Shown here: piece by piece, positions 23,185 to 32,917 of the stretch | How positions within the stretch are numbered: position 1 is the first letter of the stretch | Layout: the number at the start of each line of letters is the position of its first letter | Assembly (NCBI RefSeq): GCF_904846705.1 | Contig: NZ_CAJHBS010000015.1 | Coordinates: 20,019 to 84,018 of the forward strand | Origin: Psychrobacter sp. Pi2-52 | GTDB taxonomy: Bacteria; Pseudomonadota; Gammaproteobacteria; Pseudomonadales; Moraxellaceae | Direction of reading: 5' to 3' | Length of the DNA: 64,000 nt | The notes under the pieces: model-generated | What the model was told of the DNA's origin: nothing | The model's database searches: none | What the model saw: only the letters and a program-made list of their open reading frames with translations | Program-made: the position numbers and the translations under genes

Positions 23185-26100
23185 TTATGCGAGTTCTGTT
23201 TGAGTGGTAGTTTGGGTTTCGGTCGCTGTCATATGAGCAGCTGACTGTTCAGCGTTAACTGATTCTGAGCTAAGTTGCATCAGACGCGCGACATAGTGCG
23301 GGCCACCAGCTTTAGGACCAGTACCTGATAGACCACAACCACCGAATGGTTGGACGTTTACGACCGCGCCGATTTGGTTACGGTTGATGTAAGTGTTACC
23401 AACAAAGGCACGGCGCTCAATGTGCTCAACAGTATTTTCGATACGGCTATGGATACCTAACGTCAAACCAAAGCCTGTGTTGTTAATGGCATCAATCAGC
23501 TTATTCAAATCACGTGCTTGATAACGAAGTACGTGTAGAATTGGGCCAAAGTGCTCACCACCGATCACATCGATGCTCTTCACTTCGATTGCGGTTGGCA
23601 ATACAAAGGTAGACTTCTCTTGACTAACAACTGAGCTTGAGCTCATGGGCGTCTGTGCCAAGATAGTAGCAGTCGGCTCAGCACTCATACGTTCGATGTG
23701 CGCCTCTAAACCATGCTTAGCATCAGCATCAATCACTGGACCTACATCTGTCGCAGCATATAGAGGATTACCTACAGACAGCTCAGCCATATTACCTTGC
23801 AATAGCTCGATTAAATCATCTGCCATCTCTTCTTGCACACACAATATGCGACAAGCTGAACAACGCTGACCTGCTGAACCAAATGCTGATAGTACCGCAT
23901 CTCTAACGACTTGCTCTGGCAGTGCTGTTGAGTCAACGATCATCGCATTTTGACCGCCAGTCTCAGCGATAAAGACAGGCAATTCGCCACTGGTTTGTGC
24001 ATGGTCATTTAAGCTTTGGTTGATACGTTGGGCTGTTTGAGTAGAGCCTGTAAATATCACACCTGCAATGTTGTCAGCAGCCGTCAAAGCACCACCTACG
24101 TCGCCTGCGCCAATGACTAATTGCAATGCTTCTGCGGGTATACCCGCTTGATACATCAACTGTGCACCAAAGTGAGCTACCAAACTGGTTTGTTCAGCAG
24201 GTTTCGCTACTACCGTGTTACCTGCAGCAAGTGCAGCTACAATCTGTCCCGTATAGATAGCCAATGGGAAGTTCCATGGACTGATACAAACGAAAGTACC
24301 GCGTGCTTTATACACTTGACGAGACTGCTTGCCAGCCAAGTCTGTGAACTCATGTACGACGTCATCTAGACGCTCTGCTTCGTCAGCATAGAAACGACAG
24401 AAATCAACGGCTTCTTTGATTTCATCAATACCGTCTTGCATGGTTTTACCCGCTTCAACTTGGCATAGTGCCATTAGTTCAGCGTAGTTTTCTTCGTATA
24501 GCTCAGCAATCTTACGTAATATCTCAGCACGCTTAGCAGCTGGTACATTTTTCCATACATCTTGACCAGCAACAGCAACGTCAATCGCTTGGCGAGCCAC
24601 TTCAGCGTTGGCATAAGTTACTTTACCAGCACTAACTTCGTGGTTCCAAGGCGCAAGTACAGTCTGCGTATCAAGCTGATTCGTTTGACCATCTACTTCG
24701 TAGGTATCAACAGCTTTACCATTGATGATAGAGGTTGCTGACCATGTCTTATGCAGATGGCTATCAATAGCTGATTTGAACGGCAGCCATTGTGACTCTA
24801 CAAAGATATTAGGGCCAAAACTTGCACGGCGTTCACCGTAAATCTCTAACGGTAACGGGATGTCTGGATTGTGCAATGTTGCATTACCAAGTAGCTTGTC
24901 GTATGGATGCACCGTTAGCTTTTCAATTGGGTAAGATTTGTCTAGCAACTGATGAACAAACGAGCTGTTGGCACCGTTCTCAAGCAAGCGGCGTACCAAG
25001 TACGGTAGCAAGTCTTTATGCGCACCTACTGGCGCATAGATACGTACAGGAATCTCATAAGCTTGCAAAATATGATCATAAAGCGCATCGCCCATGCCGT
25101 GCAGACGTTGGAATTCAAAATCTCTATGTGCAGTCATGGTCATGATTGAAGACAGTGTATGCGCATTATGCGTGGCAAACTGTGGCCAGATTAGCCCGCG
25201 CAGATGGTCTGACAATAAGAAGCGCGCACAAGCAAGATATGCAGTATCCGTACCTTCTTTACGTGTCCAAACTGGATAGCCTGATAGACCTTTTTGCTGA
25301 GCAAGTTTGATCTCAGTATCCCAGTAAGCGCCTTTTACTAGACGTACTGGAATACGATCACCGACTTCAGTAGACAAACGAGCAAGCCATGCTAATACAG
25401 CGATTGCGCGTTTAGAGTACCCTTGTACAACGATACCTAAACCATCCCAGTCCGCCGTTAAATTATCACGGTACAAAGACTCAAACAGTTTTAGAGAAAT
25501 CTCAAGACGATCTGCTTCTTCAGCATCAATACTGATATCGACATTGACTTCACGTGCCGCTTCAATCAATAGTAGGCAGCGCTGACGCAATAACCCCATT
25601 ACTTGCGCTTCTTGCGTGGCTTCATAGCGAGGATGCAGTGCTGATAATTTGATAGACACTGACGGCTTTGGCATGCCTTCTTTGACTTTTACGTTGGCCG
25701 TAGCTCTGATCGCATGTAGATAGTCGTTGAAGTATTTTTCCGCATCTTTATGCGTGATGGCCGCTTCGCCTAACATATCAAATGAATAGGTATAGCCTCT
25801 GTTACGATATGGTTGGCTGTTTTTATTGGCGTCTTCGATGGTCTCGCCCAATACAAACTGATGGCCCATGATACGCATGGCTTTTTGCATCGCACTGCGA
25901 ATGACAGGCTCACCCATCTTCTTAGTCATGCGATCCAAGAAACCTGATGCAGTGGTGCTGCTATCAATACTGACAACGCGACCAGTCATCATCATGCCCC
26001 AAGTAGAGGCATTGACCATAAAGCCATTGTCATTTTTAATGTGCTTTTTCCAGTCGGCCACACTCATTTTGTCATGAATCAACGCATCAGCTGTATAGTT

Positions 26101-26448
26101 GTCTGGCACACGAATCAAGGCTTCTGCCAAGCTCATTAGCAAGATACCTTCTTGAGTATCAAGGCTATACTCCAGCAATAATGAGTCAACCATCTTGACG
26201 GCTTTACCATCATTACGCACGTGCTCGACCAGTTTGCGCGTTTGCTCAGCAGCAGCATCGCGTTCTTCTATACTGGGTTTAGCAAGTGGCAATAACTCAG
26301 ACAACCAACGTTCTTCATCGGCGCTATATAGCGGCGAAATACGCTTATTTAGCGCTTCTGCTGACTGGGCGAGATACTCAGGCGACAGCATATCAACAGG
26401 ATTAAACAAGATCGGCTCTTGCGGGGTAAACTGGTCTACTGGGTTCAT
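23185..26448 (-). CDS. putA: Bifunctional proline dehydrogenase / P5C dehydrogenase, lacking the C-terminal domain
   Basis: 1087 aa from ATG 26448, which has a well-spaced GGAG; 30 upstream in-frame residues look non-coding. It oxidises proline to glutamate through pyrroline-5-carboxylate. The FAD barrel is at about 170-500, with RLVKGAYWDTEIK, FATHNAHTL, QRLHGMGDALYDHI and RIYAPVGAHKDLLPYLVRRL. The ALDH domain is at about 560-1060, with ISPWNFPLAIYTGQIVAAL, ETGGQNAMIVD and the catalytic cysteine in GSAGQRCSACRIL. There is no N-terminal ribbon-helix-helix DNA-binding domain, so it should not repress its own gene. With the next cistron the total is 1317 residues, about the length of trifunctional PutA. 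Confidence 0.96.
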   Translation of the reverse strand: MNPVDQFTPQEPILFNPVDMLSPEYLAQSAEALNKRISPLYSADEERWLSELLPLAKPSIEERDAAAEQTRKLVEHVRNDGKAVKMVDSLLLEYSLDTQEGILLMSLAEALIRVPDNYTADALIHDKMSVADWKKHIKNDNGFMVNASTWGMMMTGRVVSIDSSTTASGFLDRMTKKMGEPVIRSAMQKAMRIMGHQFVLGETIEDANKNSQPYRNRGYTYSFDMLGEAAITHKDAEKYFNDYLHAIRATANVKVKEGMPKPSVSIKLSALHPRYEATQEAQVMGLLRQRCLLLIEAAREVNVDISIDAEEADRLEISLKLFESLYRDNLTADWDGLGIVVQGYSKRAIAVLAWLARLSTEVGDRIPVRLVKGAYWDTEIKLAQQKGLSGYPVWTRKEGTDTAYLACARFLLSDHLRGLIWPQFATHNAHTLSSIMTMTAHRDFEFQRLHGMGDALYDHILQAYEIPVRIYAPVGAHKDLLPYLVRRLLENGANSSFVHQLLDKSYPIEKLTVHPYDKLLGNATLHNPDIPLPLEIYGERRASFGPNIFVESQWLPFKSAIDSHLHKTWSATSIINGKAVDTYEVDGQTNQLDTQTVLAPWNHEVSAGKVTYANAEVARQAIDVAVAGQDVWKNVPAAKRAEILRKIAELYEENYAELMALCQVEAGKTMQDGIDEIKEAVDFCRFYADEAERLDDVVHEFTDLAGKQSRQVYKARGTFVCISPWNFPLAIYTGQIVAALAAGNTVVAKPAEQTSLVAHFGAQLMYQAGIPAEALQLVIGAGDVGGALTAADNIAGVIFTGSTQTAQRINQSLNDHAQTSGELPVFIAETGGQNAMIVDSTALPEQVVRDAVLSAFGSAGQRCSACRILCVQEEMADDLIELLQGNMAELSVGNPLYAATDVGPVIDADAKHGLEAHIERMSAEPTATILAQTPMSSSSVVSQEKSTFVLPTAIEVKSIDVIGGEHFGPILHVLRYQARDLNKLIDAINNTGFGLTLGIHSRIENTVEHIERRAFVGNTYINRNQIGAVVNVQPFGGCGLSGTGPKAGGPHYVARLMQLSSESVNAEQSAAHMTATETQTTTQTELA

Positions 26449-27107
26449 AATAACTCCATAACTATCGTTTAAAAACCATAATAAATGGTGCTTTAGGAAG
26501 TCTGATCGTCCTGTATAACTGCTCATAACCGCTATCAAAAAATAGGGGTTATTGACGGATATTCACAGCAATAATCAAAAGACCAAACGGCGCCATCACA
26601 AAACTAAAAATCCAGCATAGGCTGGAGACGGTTAAGTAGGTCGTTCGACTGTTAAACGGGCTACGTTAACAATACAAAGGCAACAACGAAAAGCTAAGCG
26701 GCATTAGTGCCTTCTTCTTGTTAGTAGTGAAAGGAGTGTGATGACCAAATATCGCCTTATTGAACCGAAAAATCGCTCTAATAATTACAAATCCGTCATC
26801 TTTGATGATGCTAATTCACTGTAAGAAAAACCTCTACGGCGTTGATTGAGGTGATGCGCTTAACTCGGCTATAATATCACGAAAGTTTTTTTCAAACTAA
26901 CGAAATTTATTATTTTCATAAATTAATATATATCTAAATAACAATAACTTACAAGCATTTTATTGGCCATGACGCTTTGGTTACGTTTTTTTGTTTACTA
27001 TTGCCCATAGTTTGGCATCACCCTACTTAATACTGGTATCAGAAATACTAAACATTAACCATAAGAATATCGGGATTAAATTAAGACGATAGTCTTATAA
27101 TGCTGAC
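26449..27107. other. putA upstream region
   Basis: About 660 nt between putA and the purine permease terminator. It should contain the putA promoter. The only coding candidate is a 27-codon frame on the plus strand (26741-26824), listed separately. The remainder is AT-rich with scattered short inverted repeats and nothing I can name. Confidence 0.55.
26741..26824 (+). CDS. Candidate 27-aa small protein divergent from putA
   Basis: An ATG preceded by AAAGGAG at ideal spacing opens a 27-codon frame beginning MTKYRLIEPKNRSN and ending in DDANSL. It is basic in its first half and acidic at the end, without a membrane segment. The support is only the strong ribosome-binding site in a long spacer. 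It could be a small regulator or chance. Confidence 0.25.
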   Translation: MTKYRLIEPKNRSNNYKSVIFDDANSL

Positions 27108-27112
27108 AAAAA

Positions 27113-27147
27113 AAACCCTCCTTATCATCAGCTGATAAGGAGGGTTT
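27113..27147 (-). terminator. Purine permease intrinsic terminator
   Basis: A perfect 15-bp stem (27113-27127 with 27133-27147) with a 5-nt loop. The minus strand continues into a T-run. It ends the permease transcript 40 nt after its stop codon. Confidence 0.92.
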
Positions 27148-27186
27148 CTTGTTTAAGACACTATTAATGTCTTACTACACTTTGCA

Positions 27187-28482
27187 TTATAGGAAGATAA
27201 TCTTGAACAACAATATAGCAGTCAAAATCCAGACAGCGATACTGATATCTGCAAACTTGCCTGCAATTGCTTTTACAGCTGTAAAGGTAATAAAACCAAG
27301 TGCGATACCGTCAGCGATAGAGTATGTAAGCGGTGTGAATAGCAATACCACGACCACTGGTGCCGCTTCTGTTAAGTCGCTCCAGTTAATGTCCTTTAGG
27401 GTACCCATCATAAGTACGGCTACATAAAAGATAGCGCCAGCCGTTGCATAAGCTGGAATCATACCTGCTAGTGGCGAGAAGAAGATACTGAACAGGAATA
27501 ACACACCTACCGTAACAGCCATCAAGCCTGTACGGCCACCTGAGGCGATACCAGAGATACTCTCAATATAACTGGTCGTCGATGAAGTACCCAGTAAAGA
27601 ACCTGCTACTGTCGCTGTTGAATCAGCAAGTAGTGCTTTGCCCATGTTCGGGATATTGCCATCTTTGTCCGTTAGTTTTGCTTGGCTAGTGGTGGCAATC
27701 AAAGTGCCAGCAGTATCAAATAAATCGACAAATAAGAAGGCAAAGATCACACTGATCATGCCCACATCAAATGCACCAGCAATATCTAACTGCATAAGCG
27801 TCGGTGCAATAGAAGGCGGTGAAGAGATGATACCTGTGAACTGTGTATAGCCCATTAATAAGCTAATCAGTGCAACCAATAAAATACCAATGGTTACCGC
27901 ACCTGGGACTCTTTTATAAGACAGGCCAATGATAACAACAAAACCTAGTGAAGCCATGACAGGACCAAACGATGTCATGTCACCAAGGCCAACTAAGGTT
28001 GCATCATGATTGACGATGATGCCTGCGCTTTGCAATGCGATAAACGCCAAGAACGCACCAATACCAGCGACTACGCCATTTTTGAGAGACGTTGGAATGG
28101 CATTAATGATTGCTTCACGAATCTTAAATAGACTCAATAGTACGAAGATACAACCAGACAAGAACACCGCACCTAGCGCTGTCTGCCATGCGTAGCCCAT
28201 ACCAAGCACCACACCATAGGTAAAGAAGGCATTAAGACCCATACCTGGTGCAAGCGCAACTGGTAGTCGGGCGTAGATACCCATGATGAAACAACCTACT
28301 GCTGCTGCTATACAGGTCGCTACAAATACGGCCCCTTTATCCATACCCGCATCGGCTAAGACGTTAGGGTTGACAAAGATAATATAAGCCATCGTCAAGA
28401 ACGTGGTTATACCAGCGATGATTTCTGTTTTGATCGTGGTATTTTCACCATTAATCCCAAAATAGCGTTCAATTGCATTCAT
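27187..28482 (-). CDS. AzgA-type purine permease (guanine/hypoxanthine or adenine)
   Basis: 431 aa with about 12-14 membrane helices. It begins with the AzgA hallmark: ERYFGINGENTTIKTEIIAG, then ITTFLTMAYIIFVNPNVLAD and GMGLNAFFTYGVVLGMGYAW. FAFLFVDLFDTAGTLIATTS and the SSTTSYIESISGIASGGRTG block near residue 300 are also conserved. These proton symporters import purine bases across the inner membrane. Guanine/hypoxanthine (GhxP type) and adenine (AdeP type) cannot be told apart here. It would feed the guanine catabolic genes at 33-48 kb, although it is 5 kb away and a separate unit. Confidence 0.9.
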   Translation of the reverse strand: MNAIERYFGINGENTTIKTEIIAGITTFLTMAYIIFVNPNVLADAGMDKGAVFVATCIAAAVGCFIMGIYARLPVALAPGMGLNAFFTYGVVLGMGYAWQTALGAVFLSGCIFVLLSLFKIREAIINAIPTSLKNGVVAGIGAFLAFIALQSAGIIVNHDATLVGLGDMTSFGPVMASLGFVVIIGLSYKRVPGAVTIGILLVALISLLMGYTQFTGIISSPPSIAPTLMQLDIAGAFDVGMISVIFAFLFVDLFDTAGTLIATTSQAKLTDKDGNIPNMGKALLADSTATVAGSLLGTSSTTSYIESISGIASGGRTGLMAVTVGVLFLFSIFFSPLAGMIPAYATAGAIFYVAVLMMGTLKDINWSDLTEAAPVVVVLLFTPLTYSIADGIALGFITFTAVKAIAGKFADISIAVWILTAILLFKIIFL

Positions 28483-29110
28483 AAGTGTCGCCCCCGACTG
28501 GATAATAAAAAGTCATCATTACCTAAAATTAAACATGACCTCAGCGAAAAAATAACGATGCCACAATAAGAATAATGTAGTAACAAAGCGTAACATATTA
28601 GACCAGTTATCTTACAAACTCAATCGTTGATAATATCTATCTCGTACAAAATAGGATTTTGAGAGACTTCAAGACTATTGGCCAAAAAAGCCACATGAAA
28701 AGTTATATATAGTCATGTTGCCCTACGCTATTCGAAAAACTACTTTCTATTCGTCATTAAGGTAATATTCGGTTTGAGTCATTAGTTTTAGGTAATAAGT
28801 ATTTGCTCGGTCATTATTCATGTTATCCAACTAACTATTGAATGAATCAATAGCAGCCCAACCAAATAGTCGTTTAACACATTAATAATGACCTTTCTCT
28901 CATTTAGAAGTAAACTAGGGGGTTATTATACCGATACCTAAATCGCGATACTTACTGTTGCAGCATTTTTCTAAGCACAGTTACAAATTTTTAGTGAAGA
29001 AACGTGCTGCGTATTAAATAATAAAAAGTAAATAGTGTTTGTTTAGGGGTTGTCTGGTTCGGATACCACTATTCCAGCCAGCTGTTATCAATTATTCGTG
29101 AGTCCATTAC
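28483..29110. other. Divergent purine permease-tolQ intergenic region
   Basis: 628 nt AT-rich spacer with both promoters expected. A partial match to the purine operator (ACCAAATAGTC at 28861-28871) is noted as a weak candidate. No riboswitch or gene was recognised. YbgC, often encoded upstream of tolQ, is not here. Confidence 0.5.
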
Positions 29111-29833
29111 ATGCCTGAATCATTAAATATTGTCGATCTTATTACCCAAGCCAGTCTATTGGTGCAGATTGTGATGGCACTATTGTTATTAGCTTCTTTG
29201 CTCAGCTGGGTTATTATCTTTCGCATGAGTGCTCGACTTGGTACAGCCAAAAACTTTGATCAACAGTTTGAGACTTGGTTTTGGTCAGGCGAAGACTTAG
29301 CCAAGCTATACCAAGGCATTCAGGGTTCTCCTGATCGTCAAGGACTTGAGCAGATTTTTTATGTGGGATTTTCAGAATACCTAAGAATGCATAAAAAGCG
29401 TCAACCTAAAGACGACATTATCGATGGTGTTGAACGCAAGCTACGCGTCGGCTTAGGTCGTCAGCAACAATTGCTAGAGTCAGGACTGACGACGCTAGCC
29501 AGCATTGGCTCCGTTGCTCCGTACATCGGATTGTTCGGTACAGTGTGGGGCATCATGAATGCCTTTTTGGGACTGTCTCAAACTGAGCAAGCTACCCTCG
29601 CCTCGGTAGCGCCCGGTATCGCGGAAGCACTGATTGCCACAGCTATGGGTTTGTTTGCCGCTATCCCTGCGGTATTGGCATACAACCACTTCACAGCAAA
29701 ATCGAGCCGACTATATGACTCGCGCGCCTTATTTTGTGATGAGATGACAGGCATGCTACAGCGTGAGACCAGCGTACAAGCACCTATTAGCAAAGAAACC
29801 CAAGTTAATGCAGGTCAGGTGACAGGGCTATGA
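29111..29833 (+). CDS. tolQ: Tol-Pal system protein TolQ
   Basis: 240 aa inner-membrane proton-channel subunit of the Tol-Pal envelope machine. Three membrane helices are visible: near residues 12-35, and a pair in the second half (SIGSVAPYIGLFGTVWGIMN and ATAMGLFAAIPAVLAYNHF). These last blocks are diagnostic of the TolQ/ExbB/MotA family. Its stop overlaps the start of tolR (ATGA), so translation is coupled. TolQ rather than ExbB follows from the tolR-tolA-tolB genes behind it. Confidence 0.95.
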   Translation: MPESLNIVDLITQASLLVQIVMALLLLASLLSWVIIFRMSARLGTAKNFDQQFETWFWSGEDLAKLYQGIQGSPDRQGLEQIFYVGFSEYLRMHKKRQPKDDIIDGVERKLRVGLGRQQQLLESGLTTLASIGSVAPYIGLFGTVWGIMNAFLGLSQTEQATLASVAPGIAEALIATAMGLFAAIPAVLAYNHFTAKSSRLYDSRALFCDEMTGMLQRETSVQAPISKETQVNAGQVTGL

Positions 29834-30288
29834 AACCAAACCCCTACGGCCGTGAAAAAAAAGCCCTTAATGCAGAAATGAACGTCGTACCTTACATTGA
29901 CGTCATGCTGGTGCTACTGGTGATATTTATGGTGACAGCACCGATGCTGATTACAGGTGTCGATGTTGATTTGCCAAAAGAGCAAACCAATACTATGAGT
30001 CAAAGCCAGTTACCTGTGATTGTCTCGTTGACTGATAAAGGTGATATTTTTATAAGTTATGAAAGTAATGTCGACGTGCCTGTAAGTGAGCCTGAGCTGA
30101 TTAATACATTATCTAACCTGCAGTCTCAGAGCGATAATAGTAATGCTGATCCAGTACAGGTGATGATCAATGCCGACCAAAACAATCAGTACGGTGCCAT
30201 CATGACGCTCATGGCAACTTTGCAACAAGCAGGTATCGAAAAGGTGGGTTTACTGACTGGCGCACCACTACCCACGCCTTCTTTATAG
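29830..30288 (+). CDS. tolR: Tol-Pal system protein TolR
   Basis: 152 aa, ExbD/TolR family. A single N-terminal membrane helix (about residues 18-38) contains the proton-bearing aspartate in MNVVPYIDVMLVLLVIFMV. It is followed by a periplasmic domain with DVDLPKEQ. It forms the ion channel with TolQ and transmits energy to TolA. It overlaps tolQ by 4 nt. Confidence 0.96.
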   Translation: MKPNPYGREKKALNAEMNVVPYIDVMLVLLVIFMVTAPMLITGVDVDLPKEQTNTMSQSQLPVIVSLTDKGDIFISYESNVDVPVSEPELINTLSNLQSQSDNSNADPVQVMINADQNNQYGAIMTLMATLQQAGIEKVGLLTGAPLPTPSL

Positions 30289-30361
30289 TGATAAGCGTCC
30301 CTTAGTAAATGTCTTATATCATAATAGCCAATCCTAGTAATCCATCTGACAAATCACGTTC

Positions 30362-31384
30362 ATGAGTATCCTTACCATGCATAATGCTCCTGCCGTCTAT
30401 GTACCTACCGAACCAGAAAGCAACGGGCTAACACTGCCGACGTTGCTAAGCTTACTGGCGCATGGCCTTATCATCGGCATACTGGTTTACAACTATCAAA
30501 CCATTGAGGTCGAGACTGCTGGTAGTATTGAGACGGTCATGGTATCTCCTGAGCAACTTGCTGAAATGCAAGGACAAATACTGGCCAACCGTGCAGCAGC
30601 CAGCGCAATGCAGATGAATAGTAGCACTAGCGACTCGTCTAGTAGTGCCCAGCCAGAAATATCTGGTAGTAGCGTAAGTGCGCAAAATCAAAGTCAGTCA
30701 AGCTCTCAGCGCGTGCCTGTATTTACACGATCTGAGGAACCCGCTGGTCAACCCATACTGATGAGCGAAGACCATCAACAACGTTTGCTTGAGCAAAATC
30801 AAGAATATGAGCGAAAAATGGCTGAGTGGGCAGCACAATTAGACGAGTCAGCCATGGAAGAGCTTGACCAAGTCGATCAAAGCAAACGCGATCAGCTTAT
30901 AGAAGAACAAAAAAGACTGGGAGAGTTTCGTCAGAAGCAAAACAATCCACCAAAGATAAAACGTCCCACTGCTAGCGATCGCAATATTGAGATTGATACT
31001 GCCGGCTCTGGCAATGCAGGAAAAACCTTTAGCCTGTCAGATGGGCAGTCTACTATGTCTGATGATACGTCAACCTCTAGTACGTCCAAGGGTAGTAGTC
31101 GTTCTGCATCCAGTGGCAGTCGCGGTGCTAGCAACAGCGAAATCATCAATTTAATCAAGCGCAACTATACGCCGCCTACCGCCGCGCGAGGTTCTACTCA
31201 ACGCGCCACCTTGACCATCACTGTCAATGCAAATGGCGATGTGATCAATGTGACCGCCTCTGGACCTGATAGCACGGTCAACGAAGCGGCAAGACAAGCG
31301 GTACTCAATACTGGCAGTCTCCCAATTGATGCTGATGACCCTAAATACCCGACTTTCACCATACAGTTTAAAGGCAGCAATTAA
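30362..31384 (+). CDS. tolA: Tol-Pal system protein TolA
   Basis: 340 aa. One N-terminal membrane anchor (about residues 24-44, LPTLLSLLAHGLIIGILVYN). A Ser/Gln/Glu-rich periplasmic middle follows, including a charged helix (LEQNQEYERKMAEWAAQLDE, about 145-205). The C-terminal TonB-like domain (about 260-340) has ATLTITVNANGDVINVTASG. TolA spans the periplasm, contacting TolB and Pal. The helical middle domain is short and there is a Ser-rich stretch near 230-255. No ribosome-binding site stands out. Confidence 0.92.
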   Translation: MSILTMHNAPAVYVPTEPESNGLTLPTLLSLLAHGLIIGILVYNYQTIEVETAGSIETVMVSPEQLAEMQGQILANRAAASAMQMNSSTSDSSSSAQPEISGSSVSAQNQSQSSSQRVPVFTRSEEPAGQPILMSEDHQQRLLEQNQEYERKMAEWAAQLDESAMEELDQVDQSKRDQLIEEQKRLGEFRQKQNNPPKIKRPTASDRNIEIDTAGSGNAGKTFSLSDGQSTMSDDTSTSSTSKGSSRSASSGSRGASNSEIINLIKRNYTPPTAARGSTQRATLTITVNANGDVINVTASGPDSTVNEAARQAVLNTGSLPIDADDPKYPTFTIQFKGSN

Positions 31385-31520
31385 TCAGTTGCTAGGTCCT
31401 TATAATATTGGTAACGTGACGTTAAGCGGCTTGTATCGCATAGGTTGCTGCCTCATCTAGATGCTTGTCTCATTAAATAAAAAATGAATATCATACTAAT
31501 TTTAGGAGCTCCATTTACTC

Positions 31521-32813
31521 ATGCGTACCCACAAAAAACTACTAGTATCGTTACTCGCCAGTACCTCAGCATTGCTTATATCGCAAAGCGTGCTCGCTGC
31601 ACCTGTTGTACTAGAATTGGACTATGAGATTCCGGTTCAGCAAAACCAAGTTGCGTTTGTATCGTTTGCGGGTGACTCGGTTTTGTCGCCGATTGTATTA
31701 AATGACTTGAGTAAAACCGAGCTAAAAGTAACCAATCAAGATCTACCACAGCAGCCGCACAGTAGTAAAGAGCTGACAGGTACATTACCTGTTTGGCAAA
31801 GCATGGGTATACCGTATCTGGTCGTCGGCAGTACACGTACCAATCGTGGCAAAATAATCACCGATTATGAAGTCATCGATGTCAAATCTGGTCGTGTGAT
31901 AGAAGGCAAGCAAAGCCTAACTGCTGACAACAATAGAGAAAGTATGCGTTATGCCGGTCATGTCATCGCAGATAAAGTATACGAGCTGATTACTGGTATT
32001 CCAGGAGACTTCTCAGGACGCATTGCTTATATTGAAGAAACAGGAACTGGCAAGCAAAAGATCTCTCGTCTCAAGGTGATGGATGCTGATGGCGAAAATG
32101 CTAGAACCATTACTGAAGTGGCGGGCTCTATCTTCTCACCAGCATGGTCACCTGATGGCAACCGTATCGCCTACTCGGTACAACGTGAAAAATCGTATCC
32201 TGTTATCTACGTGCAAAACGTCAGTGGCGGCGGCGCAACTACTCTGACGCCTTTTTCAGGTAGCAACCTAAGCCCTTCGTTCTCTCCTGATGGCAGCAAG
32301 ATATTATTCTCTAGCAGCTTTGAGGGTAGTGCTGATATCTATGAGATGAGCGCTAGCGGTGGTACACCTAGAAGGCTCACCAATTTACCAAGTAGTGAAG
32401 TGCAACCAAGCTATGCACCAGACGGCAAATCTTTTGTGTTTGTCAGTGATAAGACTGGCTTTAACAAGCCGCAAGTATATCGCTACGAGTTTGCCACAGG
32501 ACAAACAACTAAAGTGTCAAACGGTGGTTATGCAACCAGCCCGCAGTTTAGCAGTGACGGTACACAAATTGCCTTTTTGAGTGGACGCTCAGCAGCTATT
32601 ATGAATAGTAATGGCGCGATCACTACCAATCTTGGCAATACGGGTATCGACGAAGCACCCAGCTTCTCACCAAACGGTAAACGCGTGGTCTACGCATCGA
32701 CCCAAGGCGGCAAAGGCGTACTGACCATCAAATCTCTTAATGGTGGCGAAGCGTTTGGTAAGTCAGGACAAGGCGTTATTCGCTCCCCCGTATGGTCATC
32801 AAGCCCAAAATAA
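31521..32813 (+). CDS. tolB: Tol-Pal system protein TolB
   Basis: 430 aa, normal length. A signal peptide (about residues 1-26, cleavage after SVLA) directs it to the periplasm. An N-terminal domain (about 28-160) is followed by a six-bladed propeller with repeated units such as PAWSPDGNRIAYS, PSFSPDGSKILFSSS and PSFSPNGKRVVYAST. TolB cycles between Pal and the outer-membrane machinery during division. TTAGGAG lies 13 nt upstream of the ATG. It is the last gene of the operon, because a terminator follows at 32881 and pal does not. Confidence 0.97.
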   Translation: MRTHKKLLVSLLASTSALLISQSVLAAPVVLELDYEIPVQQNQVAFVSFAGDSVLSPIVLNDLSKTELKVTNQDLPQQPHSSKELTGTLPVWQSMGIPYLVVGSTRTNRGKIITDYEVIDVKSGRVIEGKQSLTADNNRESMRYAGHVIADKVYELITGIPGDFSGRIAYIEETGTGKQKISRLKVMDADGENARTITEVAGSIFSPAWSPDGNRIAYSVQREKSYPVIYVQNVSGGGATTLTPFSGSNLSPSFSPDGSKILFSSSFEGSADIYEMSASGGTPRRLTNLPSSEVQPSYAPDGKSFVFVSDKTGFNKPQVYRYEFATGQTTKVSNGGYATSPQFSSDGTQIAFLSGRSAAIMNSNGAITTNLGNTGIDEAPSFSPNGKRVVYASTQGGKGVLTIKSLNGGEAFGKSGQGVIRSPVWSSSPK

Positions 32814-32880
32814 CTGGTCGTCCACCAAAGTAGCAATTTTGGTTATAGTGGAATAAATATCAAGCAAACAAAATTGAAAT

Positions 32881-32917
32881 GCCCCAATCATAGTCGTTAT
32901 GGTTGGGGCTTTTTTTG
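32881..32917 (+). terminator. tolB intrinsic terminator
   Basis: GCCCCAATCA (32881-32890) pairs with TGGTTGGGGC (32900-32909, one G-T), followed by eight T. It ends the tol operon before any pal gene. Confidence 0.92.

Noticed and set aside
22481..26448. Simple frameshift or sequencing error splitting putA
   Set aside because: The intercistronic segment has a stop codon, an overlapping strong ribosome-binding site and a well-placed ATG, which fits two real cistrons. Resequencing would settle it.
28483..28700. Purine riboswitch in the leader of the AzgA-type permease
   Set aside because: None of the conserved junction sequences of purine riboswitches could be seen on the minus strand.
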